A stretch of 64,000 nucleotides of DNA, taken from assembly GCA_023459275.1 (NCBI GenBank), contig JAEWVC010000105.1, forward strand, positions 1-64,000, given 5' to 3'. The notes below the pieces were generated by a model that was not told the DNA's origin, searched no databases, and saw nothing but the letters and a program-made list of their open reading frames with translations. This document shows, in pieces, positions 17,588-25,875 of the stretch. The DNA is from Bacillota bacterium. Its GTDB lineage: Bacteria > Bacillota > Clostridia > Christensenellales > Aristaeellaceae. The position numbers and the translations under genes are program-made. Position 1 is the stretch's first letter. Each line of letters starts with the position of its first letter.

Positions 17588-19108
17588 TCACCTTTTCCGG
17601 CGGATACAGCGGCCGCCGTGGGCACCGGTCAGGCCCTTGGCCGTATAGGCCAGCACGCCGTTGACATACACCTGTTCGACGCCATCGGCCACGCGGCGGG
17701 AATCCGTATAGGTGGCCCGGTCACGAAGGTTTTCATAATCCAGCAGCACCAGGTCCGCGTCATACCCTTCCCGGATGTACCCCTTGCCGGCAAGGCCCCA
17801 GCGGTCCGCCGTCAGCCCCGTTTGCTTGCGGACGGCCTTTTCAAAGGACAGCAGCTTCTTTTCCTTGCAAAAAACAGCCAGGGAACGGGCGAAGGTGCCA
17901 AAGGCCCGGGGATGGGTGGGGCCTGTTTTGGTGGTAATCAGCCCGTCGCTGCCCACCACTGTGTTTTCATCCATATAGATGGCGTCAATCTCATTGGGGT
18001 CAATGGAGAAGTAGATGGCGGAAGCCTCGTTGCGGTTATCCGCCACCAAATCAAGGTAGACGTCCATGGGGTCCTGCCCGATCTGCCCGGCGTATTGCGC
18101 AATGGTTTTGCTTACGGCCTCCGGCCTCATCTCGGATTTCACCACCAGGACCCCGTCAAAACCTCCGGCGTTGCGTATGCCGGAGCTGAACTTGGTGGAT
18201 TTTTCCAGTATTTGTTCCTTGATGCGGGCCCTGGTAACCGGATCTTTGAGGTATGCCACCAATGCGTCGGTCCCTTGGGAGAAATACTCCGGCGGAATGG
18301 AGGTGCTCAGCGTCGTGGCGGTGGCCTCGTAGGGATACTGGTCCATGGTGATATGCATGCCGCTGCCGATAGCGTCATGGATCATTTTCAGCGTCACCTT
18401 GGAAAGCCCCCAGTTATCCCTGCCGCACACTTTATGATGGGAAACCATCAGCGGCACTTTGGCCTCCCGGGCGATGGTAATGGCCTCCTTCAGCGCGGAA
18501 ACAATAAAATCGCTTTCACTGCGCATGTGGGTGGCGTAAATGCCGCCGTAGGGGGTGATGGCCTTGGTAATATGCACCAGTTCCTCGGTGGTGGAGTACA
18601 CGCCGGGAATGTAAATCAGCCCGCTGGTCAGGCCGACGCTCCCGTATTCCATGGCTTCCTGCACCTTTTGGTACATGCGCTCAAGCTCCGCCGGGGTGGG
18701 GGCTTCGCTGCGCACCCCCATCACGCTTTGCCGGACGGCTCCGTGGCCCACCGCAAAGGCATAGTTGACCACCTTGGGCAGGGCTTCCATCTTCTCCATA
18801 TAATCTTTGGCGGGCCCCACCCCCAAATTGGAGAGGCCGCATTGGCCGGTGACCTCTGTGGTGACTCCCTGGGATACCTTGGGCAAAGCCGCGTACGCGT
18901 CCTCCCAGCCTAAAACCATATCGCTGTGGGAGTGGCTGTCAATAAAGCCGGGGCACAGCATTTTCCCCGAAGCGTCCACCGTCTCACGGGCACTTAATCC
19001 CCCGCACGCAAGCACGATTTTCCCATCCTGTATGCCAATGTCGCCAATATAGCCCGGACCGCCGCTGCCGTCCACCACCGTAGCACCGCGCAAAAGAACA
19101 TCCAGCAT
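17588..19108 (-). CDS. N-acyl-D-amino-acid deacylase (D-aminoacylase, amidohydrolase family)
   Basis: A 506-aa cytoplasmic metal-dependent hydrolase expected to release D-amino acids from N-acyl-D-amino acids or related D-configured amides. Amidohydrolase landmarks are clear: H59-x-H61 in GFIDSHSHSD, the family cysteine C90 in TGQCG, GIYATHMRSE, MVSHHKVCG, and the aspartate in VVGSDG near the C-terminus. The length is normal for the family (about 480-530). The start ATG follows an AAGGAGGT-type site. The gene lies between a serine hydrolase and a D-2-hydroxyacid dehydrogenase in an opp operon. Some homologues act as dihydroorotase-like or D-glutamate-specific enzymes, so the exact substrate is open. 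Confidence 0.85.
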   Translation of the reverse strand: MLDVLLRGATVVDGSGGPGYIGDIGIQDGKIVLACGGLSARETVDASGKMLCPGFIDSHSHSDMVLGWEDAYAALPKVSQGVTTEVTGQCGLSNLGVGPAKDYMEKMEALPKVVNYAFAVGHGAVRQSVMGVRSEAPTPAELERMYQKVQEAMEYGSVGLTSGLIYIPGVYSTTEELVHITKAITPYGGIYATHMRSESDFIVSALKEAITIAREAKVPLMVSHHKVCGRDNWGLSKVTLKMIHDAIGSGMHITMDQYPYEATATTLSTSIPPEYFSQGTDALVAYLKDPVTRARIKEQILEKSTKFSSGIRNAGGFDGVLVVKSEMRPEAVSKTIAQYAGQIGQDPMDVYLDLVADNRNEASAIYFSIDPNEIDAIYMDENTVVGSDGLITTKTGPTHPRAFGTFARSLAVFCKEKKLLSFEKAVRKQTGLTADRWGLAGKGYIREGYDADLVLLDYENLRDRATYTDSRRVADGVEQVYVNGVLAYTAKGLTGAHGGRCIRRKR

Positions 19109-19140
19109 AAAAAAATACCTCCTTATATGATAAAAGCGTA

Positions 19141-19974
19141 TTACATCATGGCATGCTCAAAAAATATCCGGCCGGTCCGGGCCAGGAAAAGCGCCGCCTC
19201 ATTATCCACACTGAAGGCCAGGTCTTTGCACCCCTTTGTATAGGCGGCATAGATGTAGGTCTTCCCGCCATAGAACAGGTACCCCGCATCGTTCCGCACG
19301 CCCAGCACGGCGCCTGTTTTGCATGCCGCCTTTACAAAACCTTCCTCTTCCTTCCCGGTATAGGCCGTAAGGGGCATATGCCGCACAAACAAATCCAAAT
19401 GCTGCTGCCTGCCAAGGGTATCAAGAAAAAAGCGCGTATGCTCCGGGCCAAAGCATCTGCCCTTGACCGCATCACATAAAAAGCCGGCTGTTTCCGCCGG
19501 GGTGGAAATACCCAGGGGCACGCTGTCCCGCCCCGCGTTGGCGGTAAGCCTTCGGTTCAGCACGGTTTTTTCAAGCCCCATCCCGCGCAGCTCCCCCGCG
19601 ATGCCGTCAAGCCCCATATAGTCGATCAGGGCGTTGGTGGCAACGTTGTCGCTTTGAATGATCATCAGCACCGCCATATTTCCGGCGCTGAGAGTCTCCG
19701 GGTGAAGCAGCGCCTTCAGCACGCCGGTGCCCGAAACCCCCTCCGGGTTCCTAGCGGAAAGCCGTTCCTCCAGGGAGCTTTGCCCCCGCTCGCAGCGGCG
19801 CAGCAGCGCCGCCAGGATAAAAAGCTTGATCACGCTTGCGGTGGAATATTCCCGGTCCGCCTCCTGGCGGTAGGCAAAGGGGCCGTCCGCCTCCTGAAAC
19901 ACCAGTCCAAGGGAACCGCTGAAGCGGCTTTGCTCCGCCTTCATAAGCGCCCCGATCTTTTCCTGCGGGGTCAT
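19141..19974 (-). CDS. Cytoplasmic class A beta-lactamase-fold serine hydrolase
   Basis: A 277-aa protein with the beta-lactamase/DD-peptidase triad of motifs: STASVIK (SxxK nucleophile), QSDNVATN (SDN) and CKTGAV (KTG). There is no signal peptide, so it should act in the cytoplasm, unlike true beta-lactamases. In the omega-loop region (EKTVLNRR) the position matching the deacylating Glu166 appears to be Lys if LN aligns with L169-N170. This argues against efficient beta-lactam hydrolysis. The ATG forms an ATGA overlap with the upstream ATPase gene and follows GGGAGGAG; the frame is open 36 codons further up. Context suggests a peptidase or esterase acting on imported D-residue peptides. Confidence 0.75.
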   Translation of the reverse strand: MTPQEKIGALMKAEQSRFSGSLGLVFQEADGPFAYRQEADREYSTASVIKLFILAALLRRCERGQSSLEERLSARNPEGVSGTGVLKALLHPETLSAGNMAVLMIIQSDNVATNALIDYMGLDGIAGELRGMGLEKTVLNRRLTANAGRDSVPLGISTPAETAGFLCDAVKGRCFGPEHTRFFLDTLGRQQHLDLFVRHMPLTAYTGKEEEGFVKAACKTGAVLGVRNDAGYLFYGGKTYIYAAYTKGCKDLAFSVDNEAALFLARTGRIFFEHAMM

Positions 19975-20957
19975 TCTGCTCCTCCCTTTCCTACGCATAA
20001 ATGGCATGCCACCCTGTGATCCGGCGCGGCCTCCGTCATCTCCGGCTGATGCTGCCGGCAAATCTCCATGCAATGCTTGCACCTGGTATGGAAAACGCAG
20101 CCGGCGGGCGCGTTAATGGGCGAAGGAATTTCTCCCTCCAAAATCACGCGTTCCTTCTTTTGATGCGGATCCGGCAGGGGAACCGCCGAGAGCAGGGCCT
20201 GGGTATAGGGGTGCAGCGGGTTTGCAAACAGTTCCCCGGTCGGAGCCTCCTCCATGATATGGCCCAAATACATAACGCCAACGCGGCTGGAAATGTATTC
20301 AACAACGCTGATGTCGTGGGCAATAAACAGGTAGGAAACGTTCTGGCTGTCCTGCAGGTCCAGCAGCAAGTTGATAATCTGGGACTGCACTGACACATCC
20401 AGCGCCGAAACCGGCTCATCGCAGACAATGACGCTGGGGTCCAGAATCAGCGCCCTGGCCAGGCCGATGCGCTGGCGCTGCCCCCCGGAGAATTCGTGGG
20501 GATAGCGGAAGAAATGCTCCGGCAGCAAGCCTACCTTATCCAAAATGCTCAGGGCAATCTCCGTGCGCTCTTTTTTGCTGCCGATGTTGTGGATGTCCAG
20601 CGCCTCGGTCAGGATATTGCCCACCCGCTTTTTGGGATTCAGGGAGGTATACGGATCCTGAAAGACCATCTGCACCTGCCGGCGCATCTCCCGCAATTCT
20701 TTCTCCCTGATGGACAAAAAATCCTTTCCCCTTATCATGATACTGCCGGAAGTCGGCTCGGTCAGCCGCAGGAGGGTGCGGCCCAGGGTGCTTTTGCCGC
20801 AGCCCGTTTCGCCCACCAGCCCATAGGTTTCCCCTTCGTACAGCGTCAGCGAGACATCGTTGACCGCCTTTACCTGGCCTGTCTGCTTGCCCAGCGCATC
20901 CCGGATGGAAAAATACTTGCTGATGTGCCGCGCTTCCAAAACAATCTGCTTTTCCAT
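19971..20957 (-). CDS. oppF: Oligopeptide ABC transporter ATPase (OppF/DppF type)
   Basis: A 328-aa cytoplasmic ATPase energising peptide import. Walker A is GETGCGKSTLG, the signature is FSGGQRQR and Walker B is VIVCDEPVSALD. The Cys-rich C-terminal element GCVFHTRCKHCMEIC is typical of Opp/Dpp ATPases. I start at MEKQIVLEARH behind AGGAGGG, 13 nt after oppD; 41 codons of open frame upstream overlap oppD and lack coding logic. Confidence 0.88.
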   Translation of the reverse strand: MEKQIVLEARHISKYFSIRDALGKQTGQVKAVNDVSLTLYEGETYGLVGETGCGKSTLGRTLLRLTEPTSGSIMIRGKDFLSIREKELREMRRQVQMVFQDPYTSLNPKKRVGNILTEALDIHNIGSKKERTEIALSILDKVGLLPEHFFRYPHEFSGGQRQRIGLARALILDPSVIVCDEPVSALDVSVQSQIINLLLDLQDSQNVSYLFIAHDISVVEYISSRVGVMYLGHIMEEAPTGELFANPLHPYTQALLSAVPLPDPHQKKERVILEGEIPSPINAPAGCVFHTRCKHCMEICRQHQPEMTEAAPDHRVACHLCVGKGGAE

Positions 20958-20970
20958 GTATCGTCCCTCC

Positions 20971-21948
20971 TCAGGCGTGATCCGCATACCAGCAGCGAAC
21001 CATGTGGCTATGCCCCAGCGCCTGAAGCTCCGGCATCTTTTGCCGGCACATGTCCGTAGCCCTGGGGCAGCGCGGCGCAAACCGGCAGCCGGCGGGGATC
21101 TGGCTTAACAGCGGCACCGTCCCCCTGATCATATAGAGCCTTTTCGCTTTTTCCTGCCCCCGCCTTGGAATGGACTGCAAAAGCCCAAGGGTATACGGGT
21201 GGGTGGGATGGTCAAATAGCTCCGTCACCTCCGCCTCCTCCACCACCTGGCCAAGGTACATGACCACCACGCGGCTGCAGGTTTCGGCTACCACGGACAG
21301 GTCATGGGTGATCAGCACCACGCCCATATGCAATCTCCGGTTCAGCTCCAGCATCAGCTCCATGATCTGCGCCTGGATGGTTACGTCCAGCGCGGTTGTG
21401 GGCTCGTCGGCAATCAGCAGCTTGGGCTGGCAAGCCAGGGCAATGGCGATCATGATCCGCTGGCGCATGCCGCCCGACAATTCGAAGGGATACTGTTTGA
21501 TGCGTTTTTCCGGGGAATTGATACCCACCAGGCGCAGCATCTCCATGGCCCTTTCATACCGGTCCTTGTTCTGCAAAGCGGTGTGTACCTTCAGGGATTC
21601 CCGGATCTGATTCCCCACGGTGAACACCGGATTCAGGGCGCTTAACGCGTCCTGAAACACCATGGCGATTTCCTTTCCGCGGATATTTTGCATCCTGCGC
21701 ATGGGAACCTTCATCAGGTCCTGATTCTCCAGCAATACCTCCCCGTCATAAAAGGCGGTCCGTTTTTCGTCCAGCAGCCGCATAACGGCTTGTGCGGTCA
21801 CGCTTTTCCCGCAGCCGGACTCGCCCACGACGGCCATGATCTCGCCCCGGTTGACATGGAACGACACGCCGTCCACCGCTTTCAGGCGGCCGCGCTGGGT
21901 ATGGAAGGTAACGCCAAGGTTCTTCACCCGCAGCAATTCCTCCGCCAT
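20971..21948 (-). CDS. oppD: Oligopeptide ABC transporter ATPase (OppD/DppD type)
   Basis: A 325-aa cytoplasmic ATPase, partner of oppF. Walker A is GESGCGKSVTAQ, the signature LSGGMRQR, Walker B LLIADEPTTALD, and the C-terminal Opp/Dpp cysteine element is GCRFAPRCPRATDMC. The start follows an AGGAGGA site 19 nt after the permease gene. Order B-C-D-F is the standard opp arrangement. Confidence 0.9.
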   Translation of the reverse strand: MAEELLRVKNLGVTFHTQRGRLKAVDGVSFHVNRGEIMAVVGESGCGKSVTAQAVMRLLDEKRTAFYDGEVLLENQDLMKVPMRRMQNIRGKEIAMVFQDALSALNPVFTVGNQIRESLKVHTALQNKDRYERAMEMLRLVGINSPEKRIKQYPFELSGGMRQRIMIAIALACQPKLLIADEPTTALDVTIQAQIMELMLELNRRLHMGVVLITHDLSVVAETCSRVVVMYLGQVVEEAEVTELFDHPTHPYTLGLLQSIPRRGQEKAKRLYMIRGTVPLLSQIPAGCRFAPRCPRATDMCRQKMPELQALGHSHMVRCWYADHA

Positions 21949-21967
21949 GCCGTTTCATCCTCCTCCG

Positions 21968-22858
21968 TTATTTCGCGTAAGGGTCCAGCGCATCCCGCAG
22001 CCCGTCTCCAATCAAATTCAGCCCCAGCACCGACAAGGCCGTAACGATCCCCGGGAAGGAGACCATCCACCATGCCTTGTGGATAACGGCCTTCCCCTCA
22101 TAAAGGATGTTGCCCCAACTGGGAATGGGCACGGGAACGCCGACCCCCAAAAAGCTCAGCGCCGCCTCGGTGATAATGGCGCTGGCAAAAATGAAGGAAG
22201 CCTGAACGATCACAGGGCTCAGCACGTTGGGGGCGATATGCAGCCAGATGATCCTGGCAGGCTTGGCGCCTATGGCCCTAATGGCTTCGATATACGTCTG
22301 CTCCTTTACCGAAAGGGCGGAGGCCCTGGCGATGCGGGCAATGGAAGGCGTATACACAATCGCCAGGCTAAGGATCACATTGGTGGTCCCGGAGCCCAGC
22401 ACCGCCATGAAAGCAATGGTCAGCAGCATGGCGGGGATGGCCGTCAGCCCATCGCAGATGCGCATCAGCACATTGTCAATCCTGCGGTAGTAGCTGGCAT
22501 ACAGCCCCACGATCATGCCCAGCACCAGGGCGGCCGCGGAGACCGACGCGCCGATCCCCAGGGAGATCCTTGCGCCGTAAGCAATGCGCGAGAGCACATC
22601 GCGGCCAAAGTTATCCGTGCCCAGCAAATGCTCCGCGCCGGGGGGCTGCAGCCGTTCCCTGGGGGCGGTGGCATAGGGGCCCTCCGCATAAAAAGCCGGC
22701 GCCGCAACGGCCATATAGAACACACCCAGCAAAATAATGAAACCTGTGATGGCCAGGCGGTTGCGCGCCCAGCGGCGCAGGGTTATGCGCCTGTGCTCCC
22801 GCTTCATTTCCCGCTTGATCTGTGCAAAAGCAGGCCTTTCAAGCACTGTTTGTTCCAT
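21968..22858 (-). CDS. oppC: Oligopeptide ABC transporter permease (OppC/DppC type)
   Basis: A 296-aa inner-membrane permease with six helices. It has an N-terminal cytoplasmic segment typical of OppC, the periplasmic sequence HLLGTDNFGRDVLSR diagnostic of the family, and the EAA loop EAIRAIGAKPARIIW. I chose the ATG at 22856-22858 because GGAGGTG sits 6 nt before it; the longer frame would need a TTG that overlaps this ribosome site. Confidence 0.88.
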   Translation of the reverse strand: MEQTVLERPAFAQIKREMKREHRRITLRRWARNRLAITGFIILLGVFYMAVAAPAFYAEGPYATAPRERLQPPGAEHLLGTDNFGRDVLSRIAYGARISLGIGASVSAAALVLGMIVGLYASYYRRIDNVLMRICDGLTAIPAMLLTIAFMAVLGSGTTNVILSLAIVYTPSIARIARASALSVKEQTYIEAIRAIGAKPARIIWLHIAPNVLSPVIVQASFIFASAIITEAALSFLGVGVPVPIPSWGNILYEGKAVIHKAWWMVSFPGIVTALSVLGLNLIGDGLRDALDPYAK

Positions 22859-22876
22859 GGTGCGCACCTCCAAGCT

Positions 22877-23827
22877 TTATTTGCCCAGCTTCACGCGGGG
22901 ATCGATGAAGCCATAGAGAATATCAACCATCAGGCAGGCAAGCACATTTACCACCGCCATCATCAAAACGATAATTTGAATGGTTTCATAATCCCTTCGC
23001 GTAACCGAATTGACGATCAATTGCCCCATGCCGGGAATGTTGAACATGGTCTCCACCACGGCGGCGCCGGACAAAAGCCCCATCAGCGTCTGGACAACCG
23101 AGGTCAAAATTGGCAGCAGCGCGTTTTTGAGCGCATGCTTCATAATGATGAAAAATTCCTTTACCCCCTTGGACCGGGCCATTTTCACATAGTCGCTCTG
23201 CAGCACATCCAGCACCGAAGAGCGGGTCATGCGGATCAAAAGCCCCGCGCCCATCAGCCCCAGGGCAACGGAGGGAAGGATCATATATTGGAAGTGCTTG
23301 GCGAACCCATATTTCTCAATCGCCTTATAGCCCGCCACCGGAAGCAGGTCGAGCCTGACGCCAATGAACAAAATCAGAAACAGCCCCAGCAAAAAGCTGG
23401 GAATGGAAATACCGCTCATGGCCAGCGTGGAAATGGCATGGTCGGCCATGGTCCCCCGCTTTTTGGCGGCAATCACCCCCAGGGGAATCGCCAGAAGGAC
23501 GGAAAAAAGCATGGAATAGGCCGTCAATTGCAGTGTGGGGCCAATATGATCCGCCAGGATCTTGGACATGGGGTCCTGCATAAAAATGGATTCGCCCAAA
23601 TCCCCCTTGAACAAACTGCCGATCCACCGAAAATACTGTATGGGCAGCGGGTCGTCAAGCCCCATGGACTCGCGCAGCGCCGCCACATCCTCCTGGGTCG
23701 CCTGTTCGCCCAGCATCACCCGGGCAGGGTCCCCCGGCGTCAAGTGGATGAGCATGAAGATCATGAGCGATACGATGAACATGACCGGAATAACCGTCAG
23801 CAAGCGTTTGAGAATATACTTTCGCAC
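22877..23827 (-). CDS. oppB: Oligopeptide ABC transporter permease (OppB/DppB type)
   Basis: A 316-aa inner-membrane permease. The sequence from VRKYILKRLLTVIPVMF matches the usual OppB N-terminus, followed by LTPGDPARVMLG and the EAA loop SDYVKMARSKGVKEFFII. I favour GTG at 23825-23827, preceded by GGAGGG with a 7-nt spacer. An ATG 15 nt upstream lacks a ribosome site and lies next to the hairpin at 23851-23884. Confidence 0.85.
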   Translation of the reverse strand: MRKYILKRLLTVIPVMFIVSLMIFMLIHLTPGDPARVMLGEQATQEDVAALRESMGLDDPLPIQYFRWIGSLFKGDLGESIFMQDPMSKILADHIGPTLQLTAYSMLFSVLLAIPLGVIAAKKRGTMADHAISTLAMSGISIPSFLLGLFLILFIGVRLDLLPVAGYKAIEKYGFAKHFQYMILPSVALGLMGAGLLIRMTRSSVLDVLQSDYVKMARSKGVKEFFIIMKHALKNALLPILTSVVQTLMGLLSGAAVVETMFNIPGMGQLIVNSVTRRDYETIQIIVLMMAVVNVLACLMVDILYGFIDPRVKLGK

Positions 23828-23850
23828 GGACAGGCCCTCCATGAATAGAG

Positions 23851-23884
23851 GAGGAATCCGGGTTGCACGCAATCCGGATTCCTC
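23851..23884 (-). promoter_or_regulatory. Strong intercistronic stem-loop between binding-protein and permease genes
   Basis: An 11-bp perfect stem (GAGGAATCCGG / CCGGATTCCTC) continues inward through TTGC/GCAA. There is no T-run, so it is more likely an mRNA-stabilising or processing hairpin that keeps the binding-protein transcript more abundant than oppBCDF. Confidence 0.6.
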
Positions 23885-23949
23885 AGCTCGAAGTCATTGT
23901 GCCGCAATTGAAGGTTTGGGGCAATTGCAGGCCTTATGCAAGGCATGCA

Positions 23950-25512
23950 TCAGTCGTCAATGACCTTGATATTCCAGGCGTGCATCCCCTCAAAGAAGTC
24001 ATAGTCCTCAATTGTGTTGATGGAAATGGTGTAGCCCAGCGTGGTACCGAACTTGCTGATGGGCACGTATTCCTTCCAGCAATATTCCTGGAGCTCCTGC
24101 CATTTTGCGATGGCCGCGGGTACGCTCTCGGCGCTGTTGATATAGGCCAGGCCGTCCACCATGGCAGGATCATCGCACCAGCCGCCCCAGGTGGGGGACA
24201 AATACGTGAACAGCGTGGGAACCGCCTTGATGGCGAAGCTTGTAATGAACGCATCGAACTTTGTGGGATCCTGGCTGTTTGCCAGATAGGTAGACCAGTC
24301 CACAATGTCCAGCGTACAGTTGACGCCGGCGGCAGTAAGCTCCGCCTGAACCTCCACGCCGGCCTTGTAGAACTGCTGATAGGCGTTGCCAAAGAGGATT
24401 TTGAATTCCTCGCCGTTATAGCCCGCTTCGGCCAGCAATTCCTTGGCTTTTTCCGGGTTGGCCTGGTTGTAGTACTCCTTGCCGGCCTCGGAATACCAGG
24501 GGGAGTTATGCAGGCTTTGATAGCTGCTGGTCAGATCGAAGAACTTGGCGTCCCCGTTGGCCGCGGTCATGATGGCTTCCATATCCAGGGCTGCGTTGAC
24601 GGCCTGCCGGAAAACGGGGTTGCTGGCGATTCCCTGGCGCTTATTGTAGATCATGCACATTTCGCCGCCAATTTCCGTATGGCTGATGAACTCATCCTCA
24701 GGGAAGACGTCGTAATCATCCAGGGGCATGTTCATGGCCACATCGTATTCTCCCGAGAGCATGCCCGCCGTACGTGTGGAATCGTCTTTCACGATATCAT
24801 AGATCACCGTGGGGGTGGCGGCGTAACGGTAGCCATACCAGCCGTCGGTTTCCCCTTCGGGGGCGTAAGGCACATAATCATCGTTGCGCACCAGCTTGAC
24901 ATACTGGACCGTTACCCACTCGGCAAACTTGTAGGGGCCGGTGCCGATATACTCCTTGATCACGCCGGTCGCCGGGTCCGCGGCCCCGATGACCGAAAGC
25001 GGCACGATGATGGGCCTTTGCGCCATCTTGGTGATCATTTCATTCAGGTACAGCACGGGCTTTTCGAACACGATCTGAACCGTCTTATCATCCACCTTGG
25101 TAAAGCGGGAATCGCCGACGGCCGCCTTGACCGCCCCGGTCAATTCGATCCAGCGGTTCATGGACGCCACCACATCTTCCGGCGTCAGGGATTCGCCGTT
25201 GTGGAACTTCACGCCCTGGCGGAGTACATACGTATATGTTTTAAAGTCGTCGCTGATGGTGAAGGATTCAGCCAGTTCCGGCTTGATGTTGTAGTTTGAA
25301 TCGATGGTCACCAGGGCCTCAAAGACAGATCCCAGCGTCATGGTCATGCCCATGGTGGAGGTGGTGTACGCCAGATCGAAGGTCTCGGGCACCGTATTGG
25401 CCGCGATGTGGATCTCGTCCTTGTAGGTGGCTTCCGCCTGAGCGCATGCCGCCCCCAGAACCATCGCGCATGCCAGCGTCAGCACAAACAGCTTCCGGAC
25501 AAATCTCATCAT
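23950..25512 (-). CDS. oppA: Peptide ABC transporter substrate-binding protein (family 5)
   Basis: A 520-aa exported binding protein. The signal peptide (1-27) ends in AQA before EATYKDEIHIA. The family 5 signature is clear: ETFDLAYTTS, YTYVLRQGVKFHNGESLTPEDVV and GTGPYKFAEW. The cysteine near the cleavage site (LGAAC) does not fit a proper lipobox, so anchoring is unsure. It is the first gene of the opp operon, has a structured 5' leader and is separated from oppB by a strong stem-loop. Ligand specificity cannot be read; the operon's D-aminoacylase suggests D-residue peptides. Confidence 0.88.
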   Translation of the reverse strand: MMRFVRKLFVLTLACAMVLGAACAQAEATYKDEIHIAANTVPETFDLAYTTSTMGMTMTLGSVFEALVTIDSNYNIKPELAESFTISDDFKTYTYVLRQGVKFHNGESLTPEDVVASMNRWIELTGAVKAAVGDSRFTKVDDKTVQIVFEKPVLYLNEMITKMAQRPIIVPLSVIGAADPATGVIKEYIGTGPYKFAEWVTVQYVKLVRNDDYVPYAPEGETDGWYGYRYAATPTVIYDIVKDDSTRTAGMLSGEYDVAMNMPLDDYDVFPEDEFISHTEIGGEMCMIYNKRQGIASNPVFRQAVNAALDMEAIMTAANGDAKFFDLTSSYQSLHNSPWYSEAGKEYYNQANPEKAKELLAEAGYNGEEFKILFGNAYQQFYKAGVEVQAELTAAGVNCTLDIVDWSTYLANSQDPTKFDAFITSFAIKAVPTLFTYLSPTWGGWCDDPAMVDGLAYINSAESVPAAIAKWQELQEYCWKEYVPISKFGTTLGYTISINTIEDYDFFEGMHAWNIKVIDD

Positions 25513-25540
25513 AGGCTTCTCCCTCTTTCAAAATAAATAA

Positions 25541-25580
25541 AGGAACGCACCCGGACGCTGACACGTCCTTGTGCGTTCCT
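25541..25580 (-). terminator. Terminator-like hairpin in the 5' leader of the opp operon (possible attenuator)
   Basis: A 10-bp outer stem (AGGAACGCAC / GTGCGTTCCT) encloses a 5-bp inner stem (GGACG/CGTCC). On the minus strand it is followed at once by TTATTTATTTT, then the ribosome site of the binding-protein gene about 15 nt further on. Premature termination here would set operon expression. Confidence 0.55.
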
Positions 25581-25582
25581 CT

Positions 25583-25611
25583 GTTTGCCGCCCCCAATAA
25601 GAAGCGGCAAA
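25583..25611 (-). promoter_or_regulatory. First leader hairpin upstream of the opp attenuator-like stem
   Basis: An 8-bp stem TTTGCCGC / GCGGCAAA lies between the promoter and the terminator-like hairpin. Together they form a roughly 100-nt structured leader. No known riboswitch class or leader peptide was recognised. Confidence 0.45.
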
Positions 25612-25621
25612 TTGTATGTTT

Positions 25622-25650
25622 ATTATATCGGCGGCTTCGCCTCAAGTCTA
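25622..25650 (-). promoter_or_regulatory. Sigma-A promoter of the opp operon
   Basis: On the minus strand TAGACT (25645-25650) and a perfect TATAAT (25622-25627) are 17 nt apart. A second AT-rich pair, TTGTCA then TATCGT, lies about 45 nt upstream. The gap 25513-25875 holds these promoters, the two leader hairpins and the terminator of the LysR gene. Confidence 0.6.
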
Positions 25651-25788
25651 TTGGCCGTTTTCACGATATTTTGAATTATTTTTTTGACAATGTTCGTTTT
25701 TCTTATAAATTCAGGCGAAACACGGATCTCATCCCACATTTTTGCAACAACAAACAGAAAAAGATTCATTTTTAATCAGAAGAATTAA

Positions 25789-25813
25789 CCGGCGCGGGCC
25801 GAGCTCCCGCCGG
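25789..25813 (-). terminator. Probable terminator of the LysR gene
   Basis: A GC-rich imperfect stem (CCGGCGGG ... CCCGCGCCGG) lies about 60 nt after the LysR stop and is followed on the minus strand by TTAATTCTTCT. Confidence 0.45.
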
Positions 25814-25875
25814 GGTATGTGCGCATGGCTCCAAGCAGGCCGTTGTAGCCATGAAAAGCAAATCCCTGTGTGACT

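Noticed and set aside
21836..23848. 670-codon open frame on the plus strand
   Set aside because: Antisense shadow of oppC and oppB, with low-complexity His/Gln/Arg composition.
23950..25512. Lipoprotein anchoring of the peptide-binding protein
   Set aside because: The cysteine in LGAAC lacks Leu/Val at -3, while AQA-EA is a good signal peptidase I site.
25513..25620. T-box or known riboswitch in the opp leader
   Set aside because: No T-box motif or conserved riboswitch core could be found; only generic hairpins are visible.
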